The notes under the pieces were generated by a model. That model searched no databases and had not been told where the DNA came from. It saw only the letters and a list, made by a program, of their open reading frames with translations. Below, one piece after another: positions 1 to 8,514 of a stretch of DNA of 64,000 nt. The position numbers and the translations under genes were made by a program. Each line of letters starts with the position of its first letter. The first letter of the stretch is position 1. The stretch is from the NCBI GenBank assembly GCA_934320845.1, contig CAKRFU010000014.1, forward strand, positions 1 to 64,000. The letters run 5' to 3'. Source of the stretch: an uncultured Lachnospiraceae bacterium (GTDB lineage: Bacteria; Bacillota; Clostridia; Lachnospirales; Lachnospiraceae).

Positions 1-52
1 AGGCACTGGACTCTGACTCCAGCATTTCAAGGTTCGAATCCTTGTAGCCCAG
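1..52 (+). tRNA. tRNA-Gln (anticodon CTG), 3' part
   Basis: The window opens inside a tRNA. The anticodon stem CTGGA/TCCAG encloses the loop CTCTGAC, giving anticodon CTG (reads CAG, glutamine). The T arm is CAAGG-TTCGAAT-CCTTG, followed by the 3' acceptor strand TAGCCCA and discriminator G at 52. CCA is not encoded. The 5' acceptor strand and most of the D arm lie before the window. Confidence 0.9.
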
Positions 53-128
53 TTTAAAGGTCGTAGAATTTTCATTGGATTATTCTGCGATTTTTGCTTT
101 TATGAAAAAATTATAGGAGGAAAATACA

Positions 129-575
129 ATGAATAAAGTAGATTTTATAAGAGGCGAAATGATGGCTGCAATGAAAGCAAGAGATAAAGAAAGAAAAGCG
201 GTATTATCCAGCCTTCTTACGGCACTCAAAAATTTTCAGATAGATAAAAGAGAAGAGATAACAGATGCAGAAGGTGATCAGATTATATTAAAGCTTATAA
301 AGCAGACTAAAGAAACTTTGGAGATGACACCTGCTGACAGAACAGATGTTATTGAAGAGTGCAATTATACAATCAAGGTATTAGAGGAATATGCACCAAA
401 GATGATGGATGAGGCAGAGATTAAGACCGTTATTGAGAGTGTTTTGTCAGAACTTGAAATTGCTGAGCCTACAGCAAAAGATAAAGGAAAGATTATGAAA
501 GTTCTCATGCCGAAAGTAAAGGGTAAAGCTGACGGAAAACTTGTAAATCAGGTTCTTGGCGGTATGTTTAAGTAA
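129..575 (+). CDS. GatB/YqeY domain-containing protein
   Basis: A 148-residue soluble protein matching YqeY: a helical N-terminal part with the family-typical run of charged helices after MNKVDFIRGEMMAAMKARDK, and a C-terminal helical domain related to the tRNA-binding tail of GatB, with a KGKADGKLVNQVLG ending. YqeY proteins are thought to bind tRNA or act near aminoacyl-tRNA metabolism, but the role is not settled. The start follows a strong ATAGGAGG 8 bases upstream. It lies directly after a tRNA gene. Full length for the family; nothing odd. Confidence 0.9.
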   Translation: MNKVDFIRGEMMAAMKARDKERKAVLSSLLTALKNFQIDKREEITDAEGDQIILKLIKQTKETLEMTPADRTDVIEECNYTIKVLEEYAPKMMDEAEIKTVIESVLSELEIAEPTAKDKGKIMKVLMPKVKGKADGKLVNQVLGGMFK

Positions 576-693
576 TGATACTGATTTAGAAAGTAAAAAT
601 TTATGTATCGGATGTTGTCTGTCACATTGCAGGTGCGAGCAACATCAATCTGACATTGTTATATAAAATAAATAAGGATAGGGAATTGACAAT

Positions 694-1644
694 ATGAAAA
701 AAATAATATGGCTTGTAATTCCATGCTATAATGAGCAGGAAGTTTTGCCTGAAACATCAAAACAGCTTAAAAGTATTATGACCGGATTAATAAAAAGCGG
801 AAAAATAAGTGATAAAAGTAAAATTGCTTTTGTAAATGATGGTTCTAAGGACAATACATGGAATATGATAATGGACTTGCATGAGTCTGATCCAATTTTC
901 ACAGGTATAAATCTTGCTCACAATAAAGGCCACCAGAATGCATTGCTTGCGGGTCTTATGACTGCAAAAGATTATGCAGATGCGGCTATTTCACTCGATG
1001 CTGATTTGCAGGATGACGTTGGAGTTATTGAACAGTTTATCGACAAGTTTAATGAAGGAAAGGATGTTGTTTATGGAGTCCGTTCCACAAGAGCTACAGA
1101 TACAGTATTTAAAAGGGGTACTGCGCATGCATTTTATAAGCTTATGAAATTTATGGGTGCAGATACATTGCAGGATCATGCAGATTATCGTCTAATGAGC
1201 AAGAGAGCGTTAGAGGGACTTGCAAAGTATAAGGAAGTTAATCTTTTTCTCAGAGGAATAGTTCCTATGATTGGATATGAGACAGATGTCGTATATTATG
1301 AGAGACACGAAAGGTTTGCGGGAGAGTCAAAGTATCCTTTAAAGAAGATGCTTTCTTTTGCGATAGACGGAATAACATCATGCAGTGTCAAGCCGATAAG
1401 AATGATAACAACATTAGGTACATTTGTATTTACTGTTAGTATCGTTATGCTTATATATTTTCTCGTAGTGTGGGCTTTGGGACATACTGTTCAGGGGTGG
1501 ACTACAATAGTTATATCGTTGTGGGGAATAGGCGGACTTATTCTTTTATCCCTTGGTATTATTGGTGAATACATTGGAAAGATATATATGGAAGTTAAAG
1601 AGAGACCTCGTTTCATTATTGAAAATATTCTCTACAAAGAATAG
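694..1644 (+). CDS. Family 2 glycosyltransferase, GtrB/DPM1-like membrane enzyme
   Basis: A 316-residue protein with an N-terminal GT-A fold: VIPCYNEQEVLPE near residues 9-21, VNDGSKDNT (about 48-56) and the metal/nucleotide site DADLQDD near residue 107. Two hydrophobic segments near residues 235-260 and 270-295 anchor it in the membrane. This is the layout of polyprenyl-phosphate glycosyltransferases such as GtrB, YkcC and DPM1, which load a sugar onto undecaprenyl phosphate at the inner face. Donor sugar and acceptor cannot be read from the sequence. It stands alone, preceded by a 118-base gap and followed by a strong terminator at 1748-1780. Confidence 0.88.
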   Translation: MKKIIWLVIPCYNEQEVLPETSKQLKSIMTGLIKSGKISDKSKIAFVNDGSKDNTWNMIMDLHESDPIFTGINLAHNKGHQNALLAGLMTAKDYADAAISLDADLQDDVGVIEQFIDKFNEGKDVVYGVRSTRATDTVFKRGTAHAFYKLMKFMGADTLQDHADYRLMSKRALEGLAKYKEVNLFLRGIVPMIGYETDVVYYERHERFAGESKYPLKKMLSFAIDGITSCSVKPIRMITTLGTFVFTVSIVMLIYFLVVWALGHTVQGWTTIVISLWGIGGLILLSLGIIGEYIGKIYMEVKERPRFIIENILYKE

Positions 1645-1747
1645 TTATTTAATGCTTATGTTTAAAAATAAAATAAAGTTAAAATAAGGCAGACAAAAAA
1701 ATAACAGAAAACAATAGTAGACATAAATAAAATAACAGATACAAAAA

Positions 1748-1780
1748 ACAGAGAGTTTGGAAAAGACTCTCTGTTTTTTG
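1748..1780. terminator. Intrinsic terminator, probably bidirectional
   Basis: Nine-base arms ACAGAGAGT (1748-1756) and ACTCTCTGT (1766-1774) with a 9-base loop, followed by TTTTTT on the plus strand and flanked by A-rich sequence upstream that gives a U-run on the minus strand. It sits between the convergent glycosyltransferase and ABC-F genes and can serve both. Confidence 0.85.
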
Positions 1781-1868
1781 TTTTGCAGTAAAACCTAAAA
1801 ATATAAAAATAATCTCAATAATACAAATCTTGCAATATGGATTTTAAGAATAATCAGATAATAAGAAA

Positions 1869-3500
1869 TTAATCTTCATCATCGCTCTGTACAGATAAAA
1901 TCTGTCTCTTTCTTGCCATCTCATCGCTTTCGAGATACTCATCGTATGTTGTGAGTTTATCGATAAGTCCGCCAGGAGTAATCTCCATAATACGGTTTGC
2001 GATAGTCTGTATAAACTGATGATCCTGTGAAGTAAAGAGGATAACACCAGGAAATTTTATGAGTCCGTTGTTGAGTGCAGTGATTGATTCCATGTCAAGG
2101 TGAGCTGTAGGTTCATCAATTACAAGAACATTTGAGCCAAGAATCATCATTTTTGAGAGCATAACACGAACTCTCTCTCCGCCGGAAAGTACATTGACCT
2201 TCTTTACACCGTCCTCACCAGGGAAGAGCATACGGCCGAGGAAACCTCTTACATAAGTAGGGTCTTTTTCAGGAGAGAAAGGCATAAGCCAGTCAACGAT
2301 AGTTTCATCTCTGTCAAAAAGTTCAGTATTGTCTTTAGGGAAGTAAGAAAAACTTGTTGTTACGCCCCATTTAAATGTTCCCTCGTCAGGTTCAATTTCT
2401 CCTGTAAGTATTTGGAAAAGAGTAGTTGCAGCGATAGTGTTGCTTCCGACAAATGCAACTTTATCTTCTCTGTTTATTACGAATGAAATATCGTCAAGAA
2501 CTTTAACTCCGTCTATGGTTTTTGAGATATGTTCAACAGTAAGGACTTCATTACCGATTTCTCTGTCAGGTCTGAAATCAATATATGGATATTTACGGCT
2601 TGAAGGTTTCATTTCATCAAGCTGAATTTTTTCAAGTGCATGTTTACGGGATGTAGCCTGTTTTGATTTAGAAGCGTTTGCACTAAATCTCTGAATAAAG
2701 TTTTGAAGTTCTTTAATTTTTTCTTCTTTCTTTTTGTTGGCTTCCTTCATCTGTTTAATCATTAACTGGCTTGACTCATACCAAAAGTCATAGTTGCCGG
2801 CATAAAGCTGGATTTTAGCATAATCTATATCAGCAATATGTGTGCAGACTTTATTAAGGAAGTAACGGTCATGTGAAACAACAATAACAGTATTGTCGAA
2901 ATTTATAAGAAATTCCTCGAGCCAGTCGATAGCATCAAGATCCAAATGGTTTGTAGGCTCATCAAGCAGAAGGATATCAGGATTTCCAAAAAGTGCCTGA
3001 GCAAGTAAAACCTTTACTTTATCACTGTCGGGAAGTTCACTCATTTTTTTATAGTGAATATCAGTGGGAAGTCCAAGTCCGTTTAAGAGTGTTGCAGCAT
3101 CGGATTCAGCGTTCCATCCGTCCATGTTTGCAAATTCTTCTTCAAGTTTTCCGGCTTTAATTCCGTCTTCCTCAGAAAAATCTTCTTTAGCATATATCTC
3201 ATCTTTTTCTTTCATTATCTGGTAAAGACGTTCATTACCCATAATGACTGTATCAAGAACAACAAATTCATTGTATTTGAAGTGATCCTGTTTTAAGAAT
3301 GAAAGCCTTTGACCCGGAGTTATAATAACTTCACCTTTACTTGGTTCAATTTCACCTGTGAGAATTTTTAAAAATGTCGACTTTCCGGCACCGTTTGCAC
3401 CGATAAGACCATAACAGTTTCCCTCTGTAAATTTAATGTTTACATCTTCAAAAAGTGCCTTTTTTCCAAGGCGCAGTGTTATATTGCTGGCTTGTATCAT
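1869..3500 (-). CDS. ABC-F family ATPase (YbiT-like) with degenerate second P-loop
   Basis: A 543-residue protein with two ATP-binding cassettes in one chain and no membrane segment, the ABC-F layout of ribosome-associated translation or antibiotic-protection factors. The first cassette is canonical: GANGAGKST near residue 37, LLLDEPTNHLDLD, and SHDRYFL. A charged linker follows (about 245-310). The second cassette has LSGGERVRV and VIDEPTAHLD, but its P-loop reads GSNTIAATTLF, without the Gly-Lys pair, and the H-loop reads FTSQDHQF. Related clostridial proteins are recalled to have altered second P-loops too, so this may be a subgroup trait. Monocistronic, divergent from the GH13-like gene. 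Confidence 0.9.
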   Translation of the reverse strand: MIQASNITLRLGKKALFEDVNIKFTEGNCYGLIGANGAGKSTFLKILTGEIEPSKGEVIITPGQRLSFLKQDHFKYNEFVVLDTVIMGNERLYQIMKEKDEIYAKEDFSEEDGIKAGKLEEEFANMDGWNAESDAATLLNGLGLPTDIHYKKMSELPDSDKVKVLLAQALFGNPDILLLDEPTNHLDLDAIDWLEEFLINFDNTVIVVSHDRYFLNKVCTHIADIDYAKIQLYAGNYDFWYESSQLMIKQMKEANKKKEEKIKELQNFIQRFSANASKSKQATSRKHALEKIQLDEMKPSSRKYPYIDFRPDREIGNEVLTVEHISKTIDGVKVLDDISFVINREDKVAFVGSNTIAATTLFQILTGEIEPDEGTFKWGVTTSFSYFPKDNTELFDRDETIVDWLMPFSPEKDPTYVRGFLGRMLFPGEDGVKKVNVLSGGERVRVMLSKMMILGSNVLVIDEPTAHLDMESITALNNGLIKFPGVILFTSQDHQFIQTIANRIMEITPGGLIDKLTTYDEYLESDEMARKRQILSVQSDDED

Positions 3501-3709
3501 TTAAATGTTTCCTTTCTTAAATCATTAACTATACAACTCTTTCTATTTTACAGAAAAATGGCTAATTTGCAAGGGCGTAGGGAAAAAATGTTTTAATAGT
3601 TTATTGATTGTTAATATGATGAACACAAATATTTAACAAATAATGTTTTGCAGATAACTTAATTTTGTAGTAAAATAAAAATATTACAAATTGAATGGAG
3701 AAAATGAAG

Positions 3710-5614
3710 ATGTCAAAGGAGTTGTTTAATGTTCAGCCCGGAGACACACTTACACTGGGAGTGACAAAAGTAGTCAAGGGAGTGCAGTTTGCGGTTTATC
3801 TGCCGGACAAAAAAGTGTGTGCGCTGAAACTTTATCGTATAGGAAGAAAACTTCCTGCAGCAGTTATTCCTTTGAAAGATGAATATAAAAAAGGAAGCGT
3901 TTATTTCCTGACAATTACGGGAATCAGAGGTTATGACAACTGTGATATTGCAGCCGTACTGTCAGAAGAATATGAATATATGTATGAGGCGGACGGTCAG
4001 GAATTTGTAGATCCGTATGCACAGATTATACATGGTCGTGAGAAATGGGGAAAGCGTAAAGGTTCTAATTTTCTGCGTGCCGGCATATGTCTTGAAGAAT
4101 TTGACTGGCAGGATGATGTGATGCCGGGAAGAGATTTTAACGAAGTGATAATGTACCAGCTTCATGTAAGAGGTTTTACAAAACATTCTTCTTCAAAAGT
4201 CAAAAATAAGGGGATGTATTTAGGAATTGCGGAAAAGATACCATATTTAAAAGAACTAGGAATAAATGCCATTATGCTTTTACCGTGTTATGAGTTTGAT
4301 GAACTTTGTTATGACGAATATACATCTTTTGAAGAAAAAAAAGACAAAGAGCATGAGAAAAACCAAAAGTTAAACTATTGGGGCTATGGAACAAAAAATA
4401 CATATTATCTGGCTCCAAAATCTTCTTATGCATCAGAAGCAGGACATTCAGACAGAGAGTTCAAAGAGTTTGTCAAACAGATGCATCTTGCAGGTATTGA
4501 GGTGCTTATGGATATATACTTTATGCCTGGGACAAACTTATGTCTTATGACTGACTGTTTGAGACATTGGGTTATAAATTATCATATAGACGGTTTTAGG
4601 ATAAATCAGGAAGTTATGCCTTCAATATCGCTTGTATCTGACCCTATTATTTCGGGTGTAAAGCTTATGACATCTTATTGGGACGAAAATATGCTGCGCA
4701 ATACGGGAGCACTAAATAATGATTCTCTTGCCGAGTACAATGAAGGATTTATGAATGATGCAAGACGTTTCCTAAAAAGTGATGAGGGAATGGTTCAGAC
4801 ATTTGCAGAAAGATTTAAGAGAAATTCATCAGCTTACTCCATTATCAATTTTATAACGCATGTAAATGGTTTTACACTTATGGATCTTGTTTCATACGAT
4901 ATAAAACACAATGAAACAAACGGTGAGGGAAACAGGGATGGAACGGAGTTTAATTACAGTTGGAACTGCGGTGTAGAGGGAAAGACAAGAAAAAGAGCTA
5001 TTATTCGCAGCAGAATGAACCAGATAAGAAATGCGTTTATGATGCTTTTGTGCAGTCAGGGAACGCCTATGCTTCTTGCTGGAGATGAATTTGGAAATTC
5101 CCAGCTTGGTAACAATAATGCGTATTGTCATGACGACAATATTACATGGCTTAATTGGAACCACACTAAATCTGAGCAGGATATTTTAGATTTTGTAAAA
5201 AAACTTATAGCATTTAGAAAAGAACATTGCATACTTCATGCAAAAGAACCATTTACAATGTTAGACACAAAGGGTGTCGGCATACCTGATATATCTATTC
5301 ACGGCATGCAGGCATGGAGAGCGGATTTCTCAAATTACAGCCGTATGCTTGGGGTGCTTCTTGGTGGAAAATACGGTGAAAATGAGGACGATGATATATA
5401 CATAGTTTTTAATATGTTTTGGGAGAAAAAAGTATTTGAACTTCCGAATCCTGCCGCAGGAAGAAAATGGTACCCTGTAGTTGATACATCTGTAGGAGAA
5501 TTTTTGCAAGTGCCGGCAAAAAGGAAAAGGAGAAAAAAGGCAAAGCAGGAGAGATGTACATATAGAGAGTATCTTATGCAGCCAAGAAGTATAGCTGTAT
5601 TTGTTGGAAGATAA
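3710..5614 (+). CDS. GH13 glycogen-debranching/isoamylase-like protein, catalytic residues lost
   Basis: A 634-residue protein with an N-terminal beta domain like CBM48 (about 1-110), a barrel-like core and a beta-rich C-terminus. The core is clearly isoamylase/GlgX type: WGYGTKNTYYLAP, GFTLMDLVSY, NEANGEGNRDG-like and SWNCGVEG motifs. All catalytic positions are altered: DxxxNH is DIYFMP near residue 268, the nucleophile in GFRxD is Asn299 (DGFRIN), the acid in the AEPWD motif is Ser322 (TSYWD), and HDGFTL is VNGFTL with Asn386. No signal peptide, so cytoplasmic. Start chosen at the ATG 9 bases after GGAG; two in-frame ATGs lie just upstream. A glycan-binding or regulatory role is inferred. 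Confidence 0.85.
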   Translation: MSKELFNVQPGDTLTLGVTKVVKGVQFAVYLPDKKVCALKLYRIGRKLPAAVIPLKDEYKKGSVYFLTITGIRGYDNCDIAAVLSEEYEYMYEADGQEFVDPYAQIIHGREKWGKRKGSNFLRAGICLEEFDWQDDVMPGRDFNEVIMYQLHVRGFTKHSSSKVKNKGMYLGIAEKIPYLKELGINAIMLLPCYEFDELCYDEYTSFEEKKDKEHEKNQKLNYWGYGTKNTYYLAPKSSYASEAGHSDREFKEFVKQMHLAGIEVLMDIYFMPGTNLCLMTDCLRHWVINYHIDGFRINQEVMPSISLVSDPIISGVKLMTSYWDENMLRNTGALNNDSLAEYNEGFMNDARRFLKSDEGMVQTFAERFKRNSSAYSIINFITHVNGFTLMDLVSYDIKHNETNGEGNRDGTEFNYSWNCGVEGKTRKRAIIRSRMNQIRNAFMMLLCSQGTPMLLAGDEFGNSQLGNNNAYCHDDNITWLNWNHTKSEQDILDFVKKLIAFRKEHCILHAKEPFTMLDTKGVGIPDISIHGMQAWRADFSNYSRMLGVLLGGKYGENEDDDIYIVFNMFWEKKVFELPNPAAGRKWYPVVDTSVGEFLQVPAKRKRRKKAKQERCTYREYLMQPRSIAVFVGR

Positions 5615-5683
5615 AAGTGTTTTGATTTATACATGCTTACCAGACAACAGGAAGATAATTAGTAACAATAAAATATAAACGGT

Positions 5684-5726
5684 AAATAAAAAAAGTGTGC
5701 TTTATCTGTAAAAGTAAAGCACACTT
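5684..5726 (-). terminator. Terminator for the small Cys-rich gene
   Basis: Twelve-base arms AAGTGTGCTTTA (5693-5704) and TAAAGCACACTT (5715-5726) form a perfect stem. Read on the minus strand the stem is followed by a T-rich run, so it fits the gene ending at 5801. It may also slow plus-strand transcripts from the GH13-like gene. Confidence 0.75.
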
Positions 5727-5731
5727 TAAAA

Positions 5732-5787
5732 AATGAAGCAATCCGTGGCGTCAGTTGGGACAAAATACCTTTTGACCTACAACATCA
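5732..5787 (+). repeat. Dispersed intergenic palindromic repeat, copy A
   Basis: Contains GAAGCAATCCGTGGC, then GACAAAATACCTTTTGACC and the end ACAACATCA. The same blocks occur in copy C (22123-22200, reverse) and the end block in copy D (28257-28294). The right half folds as a hairpin around AAAATACCTTTT. It lies between a gene and its terminator. Confidence 0.7.
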
Positions 5788-5800
5788 AAAAATGACAGTA

Positions 5801-5995
5801 TTACAACTGATGATTAGTTACGATTTCTTCATAGAGATCGATGTCGCATACGTTTTTTTCATCGTAATGTGTACAAGTCTGACAGGATGCATTGGCTGAT
5901 GATGAGTTTTTAGAACCGCATCCGCAATCATCACAGCTACAGTATTTGCTGCAAAGTGAAGCAACTTCTCTCATTATTTCAGCATTTTTTTTCAT
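5801..5995 (-). CDS. Small Cys-rich cytoplasmic protein, unknown function
   Basis: A 64-residue protein starting MKKNAEIMREV. It has eight cysteines in two clusters: CSKYCSCDDCGC near residues 15-26 and CQTCTHY..KNVC near 39-51, separated by a Ser/Asn/Ala spacer. The pattern suggests metal (Zn or Fe) binding. No signal peptide or membrane segment. The start is preferred over an upstream in-frame ATG (end 6016) because ATGAGGTC lies just before it. Not recognised as a named family; a redox or metal-handling role is a guess from cysteine content. Confidence 0.7.
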   Translation of the reverse strand: MKKNAEIMREVASLCSKYCSCDDCGCGSKNSSSANASCQTCTHYDEKNVCDIDLYEEIVTNHQL

Positions 5996-6217
5996 TTTGA
6001 CCTCATTTCTGCGCATTTTTATTGTTGATAATATGAATTATGCAAAATGCGCTAAACAGAATTCATATATTTGCACATTGTCTGAACTTATATGTCAGTC
6101 AAATGCTGTGTAAAGTGATTAACAGTTACATATATATAAAGACAACATACAGAAACGCTGGTATTGAAATCTGCATTTGTTGTCGTGTAAATAGTATTTA
6201 CGGAAAGTTGAGATTTT

Positions 6218-6712
6218 ATGTTAAGTTTAAAAATAAATGATATAAAAATTACGATGGCTCATCTGCTGTTAAAAGAGACATTTGATGAGTTTTTATTGGA
6301 AAACTCAAAAGTGATAACATTTGCGGCATTTGAAATAAAAGGAAAAAGAAATTTAAATTGGTATGATGATGAAAAGGAAAATCAATTGCAGCCACTTCTT
6401 TATTGGAGTGAGGCAAGAGATTTTTTATTTGATTACATAAAAGGAAAAAAGACACCTGAGTATATGAAGATATCTCTTAAGGCAAGCCGTGAATGTGCAG
6501 AAAAAATTCTTGAAAACAGTGGTGTGCTTTCGAGATATTTGAAGGAAATGCCTGACATGTATCTTCAGATAAAGTTTGAAAAAGGTGAGCTTACGATGGT
6601 TACAGGTATCACTCACAAAGAGTTTACGATGGATAAAACACTCGATAGAGGATGGGATGATGCCATAAGAGAGTGGATTAGAACATTGAAAATTTCAGTT
6701 GCTGTGCAGTAA
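6218..6712 (+). CDS. DUF5721 family protein
   Basis: A 164-residue soluble protein that I recognise as a clostridial family of unknown function (DUF5721), by its opening LKINDIK.TMAHLL, the DTFDEF-like block, the KGKKTP segment near residue 75 and the WIRTLKI end. No catalytic motif or membrane segment can be seen. The ribosome binding site (GGAAAG) is weak and the upstream gap of about 220 bases shows nothing else. It sits 42 bases before the ABC exporter genes and could be co-transcribed with them. Confidence 0.8.
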   Translation: MLSLKINDIKITMAHLLLKETFDEFLLENSKVITFAAFEIKGKRNLNWYDDEKENQLQPLLYWSEARDFLFDYIKGKKTPEYMKISLKASRECAEKILENSGVLSRYLKEMPDMYLQIKFEKGELTMVTGITHKEFTMDKTLDRGWDDAIREWIRTLKISVAVQ

Positions 6713-6754
6713 CGGTTTCATGTTCTTAATTAATAAATTATAAGGAGGACAAAA

Positions 6755-8494
6755 ATGCTTAAAACATTAGGCGCACAGGTTAAAGAATTTAAAAAAGATT
6801 CGATTCTTACTCCTGTATTTATGATTTTGGAAGTTATCATGGAAACAATAATTCCATTGATAATGGGTTCAATAATTAGTGATGGCGTACAAAAAGGTAA
6901 TCTTAGACATATTTACCTTATGGGCGCACTCATGGTATTAACAGCGTTAATAAGCCTTTGGGCAGGCGCAATGGGTGGAAAATACGGTGCAAGTGCATCG
7001 ACAGGATTTGCGAGAAACTTAAGAAAGGCGATGTACGATAATATACAGACTTTCAGTTTCTCAAATATTGATAAGTTTAGTACTTCAGGTCTTGTAACAA
7101 GACTTACAACTGATGTGACAAATGTTCAGAACGCGTATCAAATGATACTTCGTATGTGTATGAGAGCACCTGCAAGTCTTATCTGTGCTATGGCAATGTC
7201 ATTTTATGTAAATGCAAGGGTTGCATCAATTTATCTTATTGCAGTTATCATACTCGGATGTTTTCTTGCACTTATAATAAAGATAGCAATGAAATACTTT
7301 GATCAGGTTTTCAAGAAATATGATAAATTGAATGAAAGTGTTCAGGAGAATGTAAATGCCATAAGAGTAGTCAAGGCTTATTCAAGAGAAGGTTTTGAAC
7401 AGAAAAAGTTTACTAAAGCAAGTGAAAATGTATACAAAATGTTTATCAAGGCAGAAAAAACGGTTGCTTACAATATGCCTCTTATGAATCTGACAGTTTA
7501 CAGTTGTATACTTATTATAAGCTGGGTAGGTGCAAAGCTTATTGTAGGTGGCAGCATGGATATTGGTAAGCTCTCAACACTTCTTGCTTACTGTATGAAT
7601 ATTCTTATGAGTCTTATGATGCTTTCAATGGTATTTGTAATGATAACAATGAGTGTATCAAGTGCAGAGCGTATATGTGAAGTAATAAATGAAAAGCCTG
7701 ACATAACAAACCCTAAAGAACCTGTTATGGAAATTAAAAACGGTGATATTTTATTTGAACATGTAAACTTCAGCTACAAAAAAGACGCAAAAACTCCTGT
7801 ATTAAAAGATATAAATATTGAGATAAAATCAGGACAGACAATAGGTGTCATAGGAGGAACAGGAAGTGCTAAATCAAGTCTTGTAAATCTTTTGAGCCGT
7901 CTTTATGATGTCACAGATGGCTGTGTAAAAATCGGTGGTGTCGATGTAAGAGAGTATGATATTGAGGCTCTTAGAGATGAAGTTTCAGTTGTATTGCAGA
8001 AAAATGTTCTGTTTAGCGGAACAATACTTGAAAATCTTCGCTGGGGGGACAAAAATGCAACAGATGAGGAATGTATAAAAGCATGTAAACTTGCCTGCGC
8101 AGACGAATTTATTGATAGAATGCCGGATGGATACAATACATATATTGAACAGGGTGGAAATAATGTATCAGGCGGACAGAAACAGAGACTTTGTATTGCA
8201 AGGGCGCTTATAAAGAAGCCTAAGGTGCTTATTCTTGATGATTCGACAAGTGCCGTAGATACAGCCACAGATGCAAAGATAAGAAAAGCATTTGCCGAGG
8301 AAATACCTGGTACAACAAAGATTATCATTGCACAGAGAGTATCAAGCATAAAGGACTGTGACAAGATAATCGTTATGGAAGACGGATGCGTAAATGAATT
8401 CGGAACATCGGATGAACTTCTTGAAAGCAATGAGATTTATAAAGAAGTATATGAATCTCAGGTAAATGGTAATGCAGATTTCGATGAAAAATAA
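6755..8494 (+). CDS. Heterodimeric ABC exporter subunit, degenerate-site half
   Basis: A 579-residue half-transporter with an N-terminal six-helix membrane domain (about 15-300) and a C-terminal ATPase. The ATPase differs from the canonical form at key places: P-loop GGTGSAKSS (Ala for Gly, near residue 368), Walker B LILDDS (Asp for the catalytic Glu, near 494) and the switch reads AQR (Gln for His, near 525). The signature VSGGQKQ is intact. This matches the non-hydrolysing partner in TM287/TM288- or BmrCD-type exporters. The partner subunit starts 20 bases downstream. AGGAGGAC ribosome binding site. Substrate (drug, lipid or peptide) unknown. Confidence 0.92.
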   Translation: MLKTLGAQVKEFKKDSILTPVFMILEVIMETIIPLIMGSIISDGVQKGNLRHIYLMGALMVLTALISLWAGAMGGKYGASASTGFARNLRKAMYDNIQTFSFSNIDKFSTSGLVTRLTTDVTNVQNAYQMILRMCMRAPASLICAMAMSFYVNARVASIYLIAVIILGCFLALIIKIAMKYFDQVFKKYDKLNESVQENVNAIRVVKAYSREGFEQKKFTKASENVYKMFIKAEKTVAYNMPLMNLTVYSCILIISWVGAKLIVGGSMDIGKLSTLLAYCMNILMSLMMLSMVFVMITMSVSSAERICEVINEKPDITNPKEPVMEIKNGDILFEHVNFSYKKDAKTPVLKDINIEIKSGQTIGVIGGTGSAKSSLVNLLSRLYDVTDGCVKIGGVDVREYDIEALRDEVSVVLQKNVLFSGTILENLRWGDKNATDEECIKACKLACADEFIDRMPDGYNTYIEQGGNNVSGGQKQRLCIARALIKKPKVLILDDSTSAVDTATDAKIRKAFAEEIPGTTKIIIAQRVSSIKDCDKIIVMEDGCVNEFGTSDELLESNEIYKEVYESQVNGNADFDEK

Positions 8495-8514
8495 ATATAG
8501 GAGGATAAGTTTTT

